Of a DNA stretch of 64,000 nucleotides, positions 33,239-45,392 are shown piece by piece. Position numbers and translations under genes: made by a program. The stretch's first letter is position 1; every line of letters begins with the position of its first letter. Below the pieces are notes generated by a model. It made no database searches, was not told the origin of the DNA, and saw only the letters and a program-made list of their open reading frames with translations. This DNA is from Cordia subcordata (lineage: Eukaryota > Streptophyta > Magnoliopsida > Boraginales > Cordiaceae), in NCBI GenBank assembly GCA_028554755.1, contig JAPTOF010000007.1, forward strand, positions 17,469,001 to 17,533,000. Direction: 5' to 3'.

Positions 33239-36086
33239 TAAGCCATAATCAAGTAAATTTTGTTTCATCTGCAAGATTTGGGCTACATAACTACCAGCTA
33301 TAATATATTTGGCTTTGGCGGTAGAGATCACAACATTATTTTGTTTTCTATATGACCAAGACAATAAAGAATGTCCTAGGAATTGACAAGTTCCACTAAT
33401 GCTCTTGCGATCTACTTTACATCCAGCATAATCAGCATTAGAGAATCCACATAGGTCAAATAAGGTTCCTTTTATACACCAAAGCCCTAGATTTACTAGT
33501 TCCTTTAAGATATCTAACTATTCTTTTTACAATAACTAAATGTGTTTCCTTAGGATTAGACTGAAATCTAGTACATAAGCATACTGCAAACATGATATCT
33601 AGTCTAAAGGTAGTTAAATAAAGTAAGCTATTAATCATACCTCTATATTTCTTTTCATCTACCGGTTTACCTTTCTCATCTTTGTCCAATTTTGTTAAAG
33701 GGCTCATGAGAGTCCCAATCTCCTTTGTATCTTCAAGCCCAAAATTTTTGATAATTTCCTTAGTATATTTGGCTTGATTGATGAAGATACCTTCCTTTGT
33801 TTGCTTGATTTGGAGTCCAAGGAAAAAGGTCAATTCTCCCATCATGCTCATCTCGAACTCCTTGTGCATACACTTAGAAAAGCTCTCAGACAAAGATAAA
33901 TTAGTAGCACCAAATATTATATCATCAACATAAATTTGTACAAATAAGATATCATTTCCTTCCCTTTTAATGAACAAAGTGGAGTCAAACTTTCCTCTTT
34001 CAAAATTATTTTCTTGAAGAAATCCACTAAGTTTTTTATACCAAGCTCTAGGAGCTTGCCTTAAACCATATATGGTCTTTTCTAATTTGAAAACATGGTT
34101 TGGGAAGCATGCATATTCAAAACTAGGAGATTGTTCAACGTATAGCTCATCTTCAAAAAAGCCATTTAAAAAAGCACTCTTGACATCCATTTGATAGAGT
34201 TTAAAATCCATAAAACAGGCAAATGCAAGTACATGCGAATGGATTCAAGTCTAGCTATGGGGGCATAGGTCTTATCATAGTCGCTACCTTCTTCTTGATT
34301 TTACCTTTGAGCTACTACAAGTCTAGCCTTATTCTTAGTTACTACACCGACTTCATCTAGTTTATTTCTAAATACCCATTTGGCTCCTATCACCGGTCTA
34401 TCTCTAAGTCTTTCAACTAGTTTCCAAACTTTATTTCTAGCAAATTGCTTTAATTCCTCTTGCATGGCTACTATCCAATTTTCATCAAGTAAAGCCTTTT
34501 TAACATTTTTAGGTTCTATAAGAGAATAAATGCATAATGTTCACAAAAAGCATTGATATTATGCCTAGTTCTTACACCTTGAGATGGATTACCAAGGATT
34601 TGATCTTGACAGTAATTCCGCACAAATTTCCAACTCTTCGGTAGATCTTCATGAGTCTCTTTTATCTCAATGTTGCCTTTGTTTGAGCATTGTCCATTTT
34701 CCTTCTTGGCTTAATATGTATCTTCTTGTTTCATTGGAATGTCTTTGTCTTTTGGAGATGGATCTTCAAGTGTAGTCTTCTCCAAGTGATAACCTATATA
34801 ATCAACTTTCTTTCTTGGCTCAAATGGGTTAATCTCACCAAATGTGACATGGATTGATTTTTCCACAACAAGAGTTCTTTTATTATAGACTCTATAAGCT
34901 TTGCTCTTAGTGGAATATCTTAAAAATATGCCTTCATCCGATTTAGTATCAAATTTTCTCAAATGATCTTTAGTATTCAAGATAAAACATTTGCAACCAA
35001 ACACTTTGAAATTTGAAATTTTAGGCATTTTTTCGTGCCATAGTTCATAAGGAGTTTTATTCAAAATGGATCTAATTAAAACTCTATTTTGCACATAGCA
35101 TGCTGTGGTTACTGCTTCACTCCAAAAATATGTTGGCAAGTTGTGTTCTTTTAACATGATTCTTGCCATTTCTTGTAATGTACGATTCATCCTCTCACTA
35201 CCCCATTTTGTTAAGTAGTCCGAGGGGCCGAAAAGTTGTGTTCTATGCCATGCTCATCCAAACATCCATAAAAGGAGTGTTCACATATTCCGTGTCATTA
35301 TCACTACAAATACAAGTTATAATATAGCCTTTCTCATTTTGCACTTTTCTATACAATCTTGCAATTCATTGAAGGTATCATTTTTGTTTGCAAGAAACAT
35401 GACTCATGTAAACCTAGTGTAGCCATTTACAACAATAAAGGTATATCTAGAACCTCCTAAACTAGCCACATCAATTGGTTCAAACAAGTTCATGTGCAAT
35501 AATTACAATGCTCTATTAGTTAAAACTTTGGTAAGGGATTTGAAAGATGTTTTGTGTTGTTTCCCTAGTTGACATGCATCACAAACTTTGTCCTTTTGAA
35601 ATTTTAGTTTTGGCAAATTTCTAACAAGATCATGTTTTGATAAATCATTTAATAAATGCATGCTAGTATGCCTTAACCTTCTACGACACAACCAAGCATT
35701 GTCATGAACAACCGACAAACATTTAACATATTGGCACACAAGTTGATCAATTTCAATGGTATAGACATTTTTGTTTTTCCTAGCAACAAAAAACACTTAC
35801 CATTACCACATTCATGTACAATGCAACTAAAGGATTGAAATACTACTTTATGGCCTTTATCACATAATTGACTTATACTAAGTAAATTGAAGTTAAGACC
35901 TTCTACAAGTAAGACATTGTGTATAGCAAGAGAATTTTCATTACCAATACTACCTTTTCCACTTATTTTTCCTTTGCTATTGTCACCAAATGTAACATCT
36001 TCACCTTTAGTTTTCTTCAATTTATAGAAGAGTGATGAATTTCTCATCATGTGTTTGGAACAACTACTATCGAAGATCCACTTCAT
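33239..36086 (-). pseudogene. SIRE-like Copia pol (protease, integrase, RT, RNase H), broken
   Basis: Order on the minus strand: protease active site WIFDSSCSKHMM (about 36080; Ser replaces the usual Gly of DSG), GAG-pre-integrase zinc domain (RRRLRHTSMHLL then CDACQLGKQHKTSF, 35700-35530), a decayed integrase core, the integrase C-terminal region 35190-34711 (KVFGCKCFILN), RT 34260-33456 (MDVKSAFLNGFFEDELYVEQ, YVDDIIFG) and a short RNase H piece to 33239. Several shifts separate the parts; RT alone is a clean 251-codon frame. Confidence 0.93.
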
Positions 36087-36479
36087 CTTACTAGTTTTGC
36101 TCTTATTGCATATTTACACACATGAAATTCAGATACAATTCTTTATTTCAGGGTCTCCAACACCTTGGGCCCTTAACGTTAATATCAATTTTTGGCCTTG
36201 ACAAACCCATTTAGGTCTTTGCTAATGTGGGATATGTGATCTTTTATCACGAAATTTTCTAAAATAACAATGAGTTGATACATGTCCTTTTTTTTCACAA
36301 TATGTGCATGTGATGTTAGATTTTGGTGAGATGGAGAAGATGGAAGTAGAAGTTGAAGCTTTGGCAAAGTAGGTTTTGAAATACTTTTTATTAATGTTTG
36401 GTCTATAGCCAATTCCACTTTTGTCAAAAGCCATTTTTTGTGATCCAAGGAGTTTTTCAAATTTTTTTTTACCATTTAT

Positions 36480-39400
36480 AAATTTTTGAATAACTCTATT
36501 TAAATCTTCATTTTACTTTTTCAATTCCTTTATTTCATTTTCTAACTTTACAAAATCTTCGGAGTATGAATCATTTTCTTTCTCCAAAGTTTCAATTTTC
36601 TTAATGAGAGAAGCATTTTCCTTTTTCAAAATTTCTTTTTCATCACATGCAAGTTTTTAGTTTTCTATGCATTTGTTTAGTTTTTGCTAAAAACTAATGA
36701 GAAATCATCATGTAATTTTACAAATGCTTCTTTTAGTTCCTCAAATGTATACTTCTCTTCCTTCTCCTCACTATATGAATAATAAATAAACAAAGAAGAT
36801 TGTACCTGATACCGATATTTGAGCACAAGCCTAAATAGCCCGCAAGTGCACGGGACTTGTGTAGTACAGTGTGTGCAAGTGCGGGATCGAATCCACAGGG
36901 ACGCTACCTTAGTTTAGTCTCTATGTGCTCGGGTGCCTTAAACTAGCTATGTGCGTGTGTGTACTTACTTTATGATGGACGGGAGCTCGGAAAAAGGAAA
37001 ATAAAAAACTAATCTATGGAGGAACTTAAGGGAACCAAACTAAGGAAGGAAACGCTAATAAAGAAGAAGGGGACCTAGGGCGATTGCATTGCAACAAGAC
37101 TTGGGCTATGATAACAGATGATGTCTATCTAAGGCTCGGGACTTCTATTGCCGTTGTGTTGATCGAGGGCTCTCTTAACCAATACTAGTGGTTCAACCCA
37201 TTAGCTGGATTTAAAGCTAAGGGCCAATCCCTCCTAGCCTACGCAATCCGTGCTTAGAACTTATCCTCTTGGCTGGATTTAAAGCCAAGGACTAGCACCT
37301 AAACACTACGTGACATTAAAGCTCAATTAACCAACACTAACGTGGGTGAGGGATACTCTAGTCTAGGTTAACTTATCCACTTGGCTGGATTTAAAGCCAA
37401 GGACTAGCACCTAAACTCGACTAAGCATAGCATGTAATCTATTAGCTGGATTTAAAGCTAAAGCCTACTCTACTAAGCAAAGCCATGAGATTAAGCACAA
37501 TCACATCACCCATATAAGTAGATAAGAGCGTTTGAAGCACAAATAACACATGCATATTCACTTAGGCATTTTAACAAACACATAGACATATTTGATTTCC
37601 AATACATAGACATATTGAATCATGCCATAAATTTATGTAAATAAACATGTATTAAGAGCCAAAGATCTACACAAATCCATTATTCAAAGCCCTAATCTTA
37701 TATACAACAATAATCAACCCTAAATCTAGCCTAATCTAGCAACATATTTACAAGAAATAGAGAAAGAACAAGAAGAACTTCCCTAAATTCTTGCTTCCAA
37801 ATCCGTACAAATCCTTCAAATCTTTGTTTAATGCTTCAATCCTAGCTTGGTGTGGGGTTTAGATGATGGTTTAGGGTGTTTTGTGTAGTGGGTCGAGGTT
37901 AGGGCTTATTAAGGTTTAAGAATAAAAGTTCCTCCTCTCGAAATTGGGCTGAAACGAGCTTTTATAGATTTCTTCTGCGTACAGCCGGTCGACCTAGCCG
38001 GTCGACCGGCTCCTCTTTCTTGCTCGACCAGCTTCCATCTTGATGCTCTCTGGACTAGCCGGTCGACTTAGCCAGTCGACCGGCTTCTTGAGGAACTCGA
38101 CCGGTTCTAAATCTTTTATTCTCTGGAGCGGCCGATCGACCTAGATGGTCGACCAGCTCTTCATCTAAGCCGACCGGCTGGATCAGAATGCTCTCTTCTT
38201 TATTTCTTTTCTTCCGGTCTTCATCCGTTAGCTCATTTCTTCCTCGTATACGCTTGAACCCTTCCAAAACACTCCTAAAACATGGAATATAACACTTAGT
38301 ATAGTATTTATGCACCTAAATACATTATGTACAAATATTAACAAATATGCATAAACTTTATACTAAGCGCACTCAATTATACTCTAAACACCCTTAAATA
38401 TGCATGCAAAAACTAGATGCAAACATGCACAAATGACACACATCAGTACCTCATTCTCATTGGCGATGAGGAAAAAGTTTGCAACCTCATGTTGTTCCTC
38501 CATGCCCTCCTCACTCTCGGAAGTGACCCATGTTGCCTTGAGTGCTATACCTTCTTTCTTCTTTGTCAACTTCAGGCAATTTTCTTTGATGTGTTCTAGT
38601 TTATTGCAATTGAAGTACTTGAGTTCGTCATTTCTTGTCTCCTTTGATTTCTTGAACTCCTTAACTTCTCTTCCTTTTCTCTTCCAATTATTATTATTGC
38701 TTAAGGAAGCTTCTTTCTTAATTTTTCTAAACTTCGTGAATTTTCTTAAAGTTCCGGGCAAGTAATGCAATCTCCTCATCTTTTGGTTCCTCTTCTTCGT
38801 CTTCACTTGATGTAGATTTCGATGTAACAAGTGCTATGAACTTCTTCATCCTTTTGTCTTCTTCTTCGTGGTCATTTATCTCAAGTTCATTAGTCATGAG
38901 TGACCCTATAAGCTAATTTAGCTATAATGTGTTGAGATCTTTAGCCTCTTTGATGGCTATCACCTTTGGTTGCCATGATGATGGTAGGCTTCTTATCACC
39001 TTTCTCACTTTTTCTATATTTGAGCGGTCCTTTCTAAATGCTTTCAAGCCATTAGTAATTTCGATAAATCTAGAAAACATTTACTCAATATTCTCGTTGG
39101 GAAGCATTTTGAATAATTCATATTTATGAACAAATATAGCAATTCTAGACTTCTTAACTTGGCTAGTGCCCTCAGAGGTTACTTCTAATTGATCCCATAA
39201 TTCTTAGCTAAGGAGCAACCCATTACTCTAGCAAACTCGATGGTATTCATAGCATTATCAAATAACTAGGGCCTTTGATTCAACTCAAATAATTTAATGT
39301 CGTCATCATTCCATTCATTCTCGGGTTTAGGCACTCTCTTATCCCCTTCTAACTTAGTAGGTAAGGTTTGTCCATTTTCTATAATCTTTCAAGCCTTATA

Positions 39401-39480
39401 ATCATGTGATTGTATAAACACTTTCATTCTCATCTTCCAAAATGCATAGTTATTTCCATCAAAAAGGGGTACTTGCTTAA
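36480..39480 (-). pseudogene. SIRE-like Copia gag, split by a solo LTR
   Basis: Minus strand from about 39480: a frame with PLFDGNNYAFWKMRMKVFIQ begins Gag. 38830-38450 carries a degenerate zinc knuckle (FNCNKLEHIKENC, first Cys lost). Downstream of the inserted LTR, 36475-36185 holds a second knuckle-like CTYCEKKGHVSTHCYF. Stops and shifts throughout. Confidence 0.75.
36807..38445 (-). repeat. Gypsy solo LTR (1639 bp) with 5-bp target duplication
   Basis: TGATACC...CACATCA flanked by GTACC at 36802-36806 and 38446-38450. No PBS, coding sequence or second LTR adjoins it, so it arose by LTR-LTR recombination. It has four GGCTGGATTTAAAGCC-type palindromes (about 37204, 37272, 37382, 37444), a TATA box (complement ATCTATAAAAG, 37959-37969) and GTCGAC palindromes at 37980-38170. 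Confidence 0.93.
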
Positions 39481-39544
39481 TAAAAATTCACTATATATTT
39501 TCTAATATAATTGTACTAGTTGTTAAACTATAGATAGAACCTTA

Positions 39545-39557
39545 GCTCTAGATACCA
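39545..39557 (-). promoter_or_regulatory. Primer-binding site of the SIRE-like Copia
   Basis: Complement TGGTATCTAGAGC, a near match to the initiator tRNA-Met primer site TGGTATCAGAGC, two bases inside the LTR. Confidence 0.85.
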
Positions 39558-39559
39558 AT

Positions 39560-40949
39560 TGTAGGTGCAAATAGTTTAAGGGGGGGTGAATTAAGATATC
39601 TCTTAATTTTTGTTTTCAAAAATTCACCAAATAAATGATACAATATCTCTTAGACAATATATCAAACACAAAGATATTAGTACAAGCAAGTAACATAAAT
39701 GAAGAGTAAAAGAGAAAGAGGACAAACGACTTTTAGGTAGTTCAGTCGTACCCACGTCCACCGCCCAAGGATGCTCCCCTTAGGACTTCAACAACTTCAC
39801 TAAAATGCTTCTTCAACTGGTAGCGAAGCACAAACCAAGTTTTACAACTCTTTGAGACCACTTCTCAAAGAACCCAAGAGATTATCTCTTTAGGATTTCC
39901 CCACATTCTTTGAAGGTTTAGCAAGTGTTCTCTCAAGATTTTTCAAGCTATTTGAGTGTGTATACAATCAAGAAGATTGTGAAATATGTTAAAGATAAAG
40001 TAGTTCTTCTCACAAGAAGATATATCAAATAAAGCTCTTGAAAGCTCAAAGATTTCACAAGTATAGCTTAAAGATTTCAGCAATAAAATGATGATTTCAG
40101 ATTTTGCAAGCTTGGATTGATAATTTTAAATATGTCTGAATGTGTATTTAAAGAGATTTTTGGTGTTAGGGTTAGGTAGGTAAAGAAATGAAAGAAAATG
40201 GGGCTAAATGGTAACAAAACGACTAGTGCATTTAATGCAGAACTCGTTCAGCCAGTCGACTGGCTTGCACTTTTGCTTCTCTGACTAGGCCGAACGCCTT
40301 AGCCAGTCGACGGGCTAAGGGGTCTGGCTTTTCCCTTGCTTTTTTGTTTTGGTCAGGCGACCTCCCTGGTCAGCTGGTCGATTGGCTTAGAGAGTTCGAC
40401 CACTCCAGAAAGCTGAAGCAAAGCCAAACAAGCTTAAAACATATTTTAAATCAATTTTAGCATACATTCATAACACCAAATCAATTTAAAACACTTTGTA
40501 AATAATTTTTCAAAGTCTAGGAACATTCCAAAGCACAAATTTATGCCATGTATGCATTCAAACCATTTTTGTATTTTATGAAAAATAATGTTAATGAGAT
40601 TTTAAAATACTTGTATCATAAAGTGAGAAACTTGAGCTATTACTTGTGACTGTAAGGCAATTCATAAAGGAGCAATACATCTGGTATCCCTTATAATGCC
40701 TCTTTTCCACCTTATGACTTCTCATCATTCTTTTTCAAGCTTTGAGCTCTTTGGTAGATTATCTTTTATTTTCTTCATAGCTCATTTTCTTCTATCTTCC
40801 AAGCATCTATCTTTACAATGTACACTTGACACTCACAAGATGCTTTTCATAAAATGATCATATTTAGGTAAAATCAATAATGCACATTTGGTAAAAAAAT
40901 ATGATTAAATTTTTCATTAGCAAAATCTATAGTGAATATCTAGCCAACA
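39560..40949 (-). repeat. 5' LTR of the SIRE-like Copia (1390 bp)
   Basis: On the minus strand, starts TGTTGGCTAGATATTCAC and ends CACCTACA. CTTTAAATACAC near 40145 (complement) is a likely TATA box, with palindromes AGCCAGTCGACTGGCT (40251) and AGCCAGTCGACGGGCT (40298) upstream of it. Confidence 0.88.
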
Positions 40950-42160
40950 CTTAAGCATGAAGAGGAAGAAGAGGAAGAAGACGAAGACTCATAAGGCAGA
41001 GAAGAGGCGTCATAAAGGGTATTAGATCAATGCTCCTTGTGAATAGCCTTAGGTCCACTTTAATAGCTCAATCTTTTTATCTTCTCATTACATCATTTGC
41101 ATAAAATTTTTATGGGCAATGGTTTACATTTTTGAAGTCTTAATTCATTGCGTAAAATCTTGAAAACTTCATAGTATTGTGTCAACATGTTTTGAGCTTC
41201 GAATGTTCTAAACCGTCTTTGAATTGGTCTATACTTGCAAAAATGCCTTGATTCAAAGTTAAGTACTTTTTAAACTTGTTTGGCAACGTTTGTATACATT
41301 CTGGAGTGGCCGAGCCCTTTAGTCGATCGACTGGCTAGTCACAGACGTCGACCGGCCTTCTCAGAATGTTAGGGCTTATAGCTGGACTCCTAACTGATCG
41401 ACCGATTAAAGCGCCCGACCAAGTCAGTGGTTTCAAAAAGGAAGCTGGACCCTTAGCCAATCGACCGACCTCCTTTGCAGCATTAAATGTTGTAGCCGTT
41501 GTGAGCTTATTTTTGCCCCTTTTCTCAACCACCATTGCCCTAACACGGATTCCCTTTATAAAAACACTTTTTTATCATTCAAAGAAAAATCATCTAAGCT
41601 TCTGAACTCTTTTCATATCATTAATTGCTTCGAAATCATTGAGAGATTTGAGCTATTATTGTGAAACTCTTTGAGCATTCAAGAGCTTTATTTTTCTACA
41701 CCTATTTACAAGAAGTTGAGCTTTCCTTCGCATTTACCTCCTCCTTTATTACGGTAAACACACTTTAAAAGCTAGAAATTCTTGAGAGAAACATAAATTG
41801 AACTTGAGAAAGTGTAGGAAAATCCTAAAGAATGAGACTCTTGGGTTCTTTGAAGTTGGGCTTCAAAGAGTTGTAAAGCTTATTGGTTTTATGCTCACCA
41901 ACACTTGAAGAAGCACACACACTAGTGGAGTGTTGAAATCCTAAGGGGAACATCTTTAGGCCATGAATGTATACTCGTTGAATCACCTAAAAAATTGATT
42001 GTCTCTTCTCTCTTTCTCTTGTCTCTACTGTTATTTATCTTGTGTGCTCTACTTGTTTGATATATTGACTAAGTGCAATAGATTTCTTCGATTGAGTAAT
42101 TTTAATTGGGAAAATTTGTCAATATCTTAATTCACCTTTCCCTTAAGATATTTGCCCCCA
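40950..42160 (+). repeat. Second SIRE-type LTR, opposite orientation, 5'-truncated
   Basis: Aligns as an inverted copy of 39560-40700: TCATAAGGC...GAAGAGGC, TTTAAACTTGTTTGGC, GGGTTCTTTGAAG and TTAAGATATTTGCCCCCA at its end. The first ~240 bp of LTR are absent. GTCGATCGACTGGCTAG (41313) and neighbours precede a TATA-like CCTTTATAAAAAC (41552). Most simply, the minus-strand Copia inserted into this older LTR. Confidence 0.8.
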
Positions 42161-42704
42161 ACGAAGCCTTAATTCTATATTTTGCAAAGTTCAAGCACTA
42201 AAACTACTTTTTTCCCCAAAAAAAAAAAACATGAGAAGAGGACAAATAATATTTTTAAATTTGACATGTACTTTACCTTATATTATATAGATTATATATA
42301 CGTTGGTATTTTTCTTTCAACTTTGAGAACTGACATTTGTTATGTAGACAATGATTTAACATACACAGCTTCGATGTATCCCCAATTTCAGCCTTTAACT
42401 ACATTTCCACCATGAACAAAAATTACTTTTTTATATAATCTTTTTCAACCTTTAATAGCATTACACAAAAATTACAATTTTACATAATCGTTTTCATGGG
42501 TTTGAATGCTCCTATTAAAAATTTAGAAATTCAAATCTTAATTTTCTTTTGAGTATGTTCAAATTTTAAAATTGTAATTATCCTAAGGGTGCATGCCACT
42601 CAGAGGCCTGTGCAATTCTTTTTCTATTTATCAAAAGACAAATGATGACACTAACTCCAACCCATGACTTGAGTTTTAACAACATAATAAAGTTATTATT
42701 TCAT
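42161..42704. other. Intergenic, no gene seen
   Basis: AT-rich; a 77-codon frame at 42182 has no recognisable feature. Confidence 0.5.
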
Positions 42705-42985
42705 TTAAAAATTAAGTTTATAAAACAATAAAAATAAAAATAAAAACATCATACTAATATATTTATTAATTTATTATATTAATAAATAGCAACAAAGACC
42801 AACTCAATTTATGCAACGGGGCACTATTTACACACACACATATATATAAATTAAGTTTATAAAATAATAAAATAAAAAATAAAAACATCATACTAATATA
42901 TTTATTAATTTATTATATTAATAAATAGCAGCAGAGACCAACTCAATTTATACAACGGGGCACTATACACACACACACACAAAAA
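42705..42985. repeat. Tandem duplication of about 138 bp with CA/TA microsatellites
   Basis: Two copies share AAAAACATCATACTAATATA, TTTATTAATTTATTATATTA, AGACCAACTCAATTTAT and CAACGGGGCACTAT, about 95% alike, each followed by (AC)n and then (AT)n. Confidence 0.9.
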
Positions 42986-43014
42986 CACACACACATACAT
43001 ATATATATATCGAC

Positions 43015-44205
43015 CTTTTTTATTTTTGCTCCAATTTCTCAAATCCATTTCAAATCTAACTCATTTTTCAAACTGTTTTAAAAATGGCCTAAACAGACTC
43101 CCGGAATATGTCGACGAATTTCGGGAGTGTTCAGGATGAACTCTAGGAGTTTGTTTAGGGCTTTTTTAGGGTTTGCTGAGATTCCCTGCCATGAAGCAAC
43201 AACATGGCAGAGAATTTGTTCACTGTCGAACTTTGGGAGTCCAGAACGGACTTTGGGAGTTCATTTTCAAGGAATCGAATATATTCCCTAGCTCCGATCA
43301 TGCTCAGGTCATTTTGCAAGATTGAGGGTGCAAAAAATATTCCCAAGATTGAACTCCCAAAGTCCTTTTTTAGCTATATAAACCCTCATCCCTCCCTCCA
43401 CCTGCTCATTCCACATTCGAGACAAATATTTATTCTCTACTTCTAAACTTCAATTCGCCAAAATTTCTGCTTTACTCACTAAAAATCCTTCAATTTTTTT
43501 TAATCGCCTAAAAGATGAATTCAAATGGCGTTACTCTTCTTTTAAATCGCCTAAAAAATTACAATGGATGACAAATGAAGAAATCATAATTTAAAGTATA
43601 TAATAACAACAGAACAAAACAATAATATGGCATCTCAAAATTAAATTATATCAACATTATAATTAACAAAATAATATTAAACAATAATATAGCATCTCAT
43701 ATAAGTTAACACAAACAAAACAACAATCTAAACTCTAAGTAATACAGTTTAAACTAATCTATAGCAAAACAACATTATCCAACATTTCAACAAATATATA
43801 ACTTAAAACTATAACATATAATACTAAAACATATTAAATAAATTAAAAACTTACAAAATATAGGCAAAATCCGAGGAATAGAGCTTTTTTTTAGAAGATT
43901 TTGTGTTTAGTTGGGAGAAATTTTTGTGAAAGAGAAAGGGGAAGAATGGGGAAGGGAAGGGTTCTAGAATGAATAAATTAGGTGCGAGACGAGCTCCAAA
44001 AGTATGCCCAAACTCCTAAAGTTCGCCGCACCATGGACGTACTCTCAGAGTTCGTTTGCGCTAAAAGCCGAAGCATTTCCCTATGACGAACTTTGGGAGT
44101 TCATTGACACACTCGCAGAGTTTGTTTAAATCATTTTTTAAAACGAATTGAAAACTGGGTTGTTTTTGCAATGCTTGGGAAAAGGGTTAGGGGAAAAAAA
44201 AAACT
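43015..44205 (+). mobile_element. MULE deletion derivative 2 (about 1.2 kb)
   Basis: Long imperfect inverted repeats: left CAAACTGTTTTAAAAATGG ... AACAGACTCCCGGAATATG and the right end on the complement (TTCGTTTTAAAAAATGATTT ... AACAAACTCTGCGAGTGT). The repeat is built from variants of GAACTTTGGGAGTTC, at least ten occurrences. A TATA box and a short transposase start survive inside. Exact borders and target duplication unclear because of A/C runs. Confidence 0.7.
43373..43515 (+). promoter_or_regulatory. MULE promoter remnant and transposase start
   Basis: GCTATATAAACCCTCATCCC (43373) then ATG at 43515 opening MNSNGVTLLLNR, comparable with MNSTDINVLIYY and MNPNTITVILHY in the other two elements. 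The frame closes after about 18 codons. Confidence 0.65.
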
Positions 44206-44348
44206 CTTCACCTCCCCCCCCCCAAAAAAAAATCCCTTCACCTTCCCATTTGAAGATCAGCAATCAAGGCAAACATGGTACACCTTTTCCTTTTTCGATC
44301 TGAACATTGTACACCTGAAATCAAGCACACCAACTCAGGGGCAACAGA

Positions 44349-44605
44349 CTTAGGATTCGTTTAGATTTTTTTTTTAAAGCGTTCTTTTAAAACTTCTGAA
44401 AAAAAAATGTCTTTCTAAGAAGTTAGAATTTGAAAAAAAAAAGTTAAAATTAAACTTTTATTAGAGTTTCAATTTTTCTTAAAATCTCGACCAAAAGAAA
44501 CTATTTTTTTTTCAAAATCTAACCTAAATAGTTTTTTTTAAAAGAAAATTTCATTTTTCAAAAACTTTTGTATATATAAAAATCAATCTAATCAGGCCCT
44601 TAATT
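44349..44605. mobile_element. MITE (about 255 bp)
   Basis: TTAGGATTCGTTTAGATTTT at the left faces TTAAGGGCCTGATTAGATTG on the complement at the right. Related in style to the intron-2 MITE at 26548. Confidence 0.65.
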
Positions 44606-44701
44606 ACGACGAAAATCCTTCTGGACGATACAAATCACTGCTGATGGTGACACTAGTACTCAGCAACCATGTATTATTAGCACGTCCTTTAATTTGAGGA
44701 C

Positions 44702-45003
44702 GGTACCTTGGATTTTTTTTGACCCAATTTTTAATATACCATGCAAAATTAACCCAATTTGCGTTCCCGAGTTTCAAAAATAACAAAATCTGGTTCCCGA
44801 AACGCAAATCACCCATTTCGAGAATGCGGAACATTGTTTGTAACAGAAAAAATTCAAATTATGAGTGCGGCTGCGCACAGGAACATGGCTCACGTTCCAA
44901 GTGCGTGGCCGCTCTCCATAAATTCAGCCTCCAGGCCATTTTTTCCCCATTCGGCCAATTTCAAACAAAAAAATTCCCCCAACCACTAGATGAAACATTT
45001 TAG
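44702..45003 (+). repeat. Left terminal inverted repeat of the large MULE
   Basis: Pairs with 56900-57259. Contains CGTTCCCGAGTTTCAAAAAT, GTGCGGCTGCGCAC and AGTGCGTGG blocks. Confidence 0.85.
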
Positions 45004-45230
45004 ATTTTCAGTCTCATTGCAAAGGATATAGTCTTTATCTTATAAGTTATTTATTTTATGTTGTGTTTTGTAATTATATTTAACGTTTTAAGTTATATAA
45101 TTTGTTTTTAGTTTGTGTAATTTTTGTTTTGGTAGTTTAATATAATTTAATTTTGAATCATGATGTTGATTTGTTAATTTGTATTTTAATTGTTGTTAGT
45201 TTAAGGAATGAATAATTTAAGAAGTTAGTT

Positions 45231-45284
45231 ATTTAATAAATTAGAAATTTAAATTTTTTAGATTAAAGCAAAGCTAGTCAATTG
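45231..45284 (+). repeat. Left copy of direct repeat bounding the caulimovirid block
   Basis: ATTTAATAAATTAGAAATTT to AGCTAGTCAATTG. About 85% identical, same orientation, to 51591-51642. Confidence 0.8.
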
Positions 45285-45323
45285 TAGAAAATTAGAATTA
45301 TAGCTTAGGTTTTATAATTTCAG

Positions 45324-45324
<1 letters not shown>

Positions 45325-45384
<60 letters not shown>
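45325..45384. repeat. (ATT)n microsatellite, left border of caulimovirid block
   Basis: About 20 ATT units. Confidence 0.95.
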
Positions 45385-45385
<1 letters not shown>

Positions 45386-45392
45386 TCATTCT

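Larger units (their letters stand above)
33239..40949 (-). mobile_element. SIRE-like Ty1/Copia retrotransposon, 3'-truncated, with nested solo LTR
   Basis: On the minus strand: 5' LTR 40949-39560, PBS, gag (interrupted by the solo LTR 36807-38445), protease, integrase, RT and RNase H, ending at codons for QMKQNLLDYGL where the Gypsy LTR begins. The 3' LTR is missing. YVDDIIFGATN, EFEMSMMGELTFFLGLQIKQ and the 1.4-kb LTR fit the SIRE/Maximus lineage. Confidence 0.9.

Noticed and set aside
32780..38170. GTCGAC-containing repeats as a CRISPR-like array
   Set aside because: Spacing is irregular, units are palindromic and lie inside LTRs; no cas genes.
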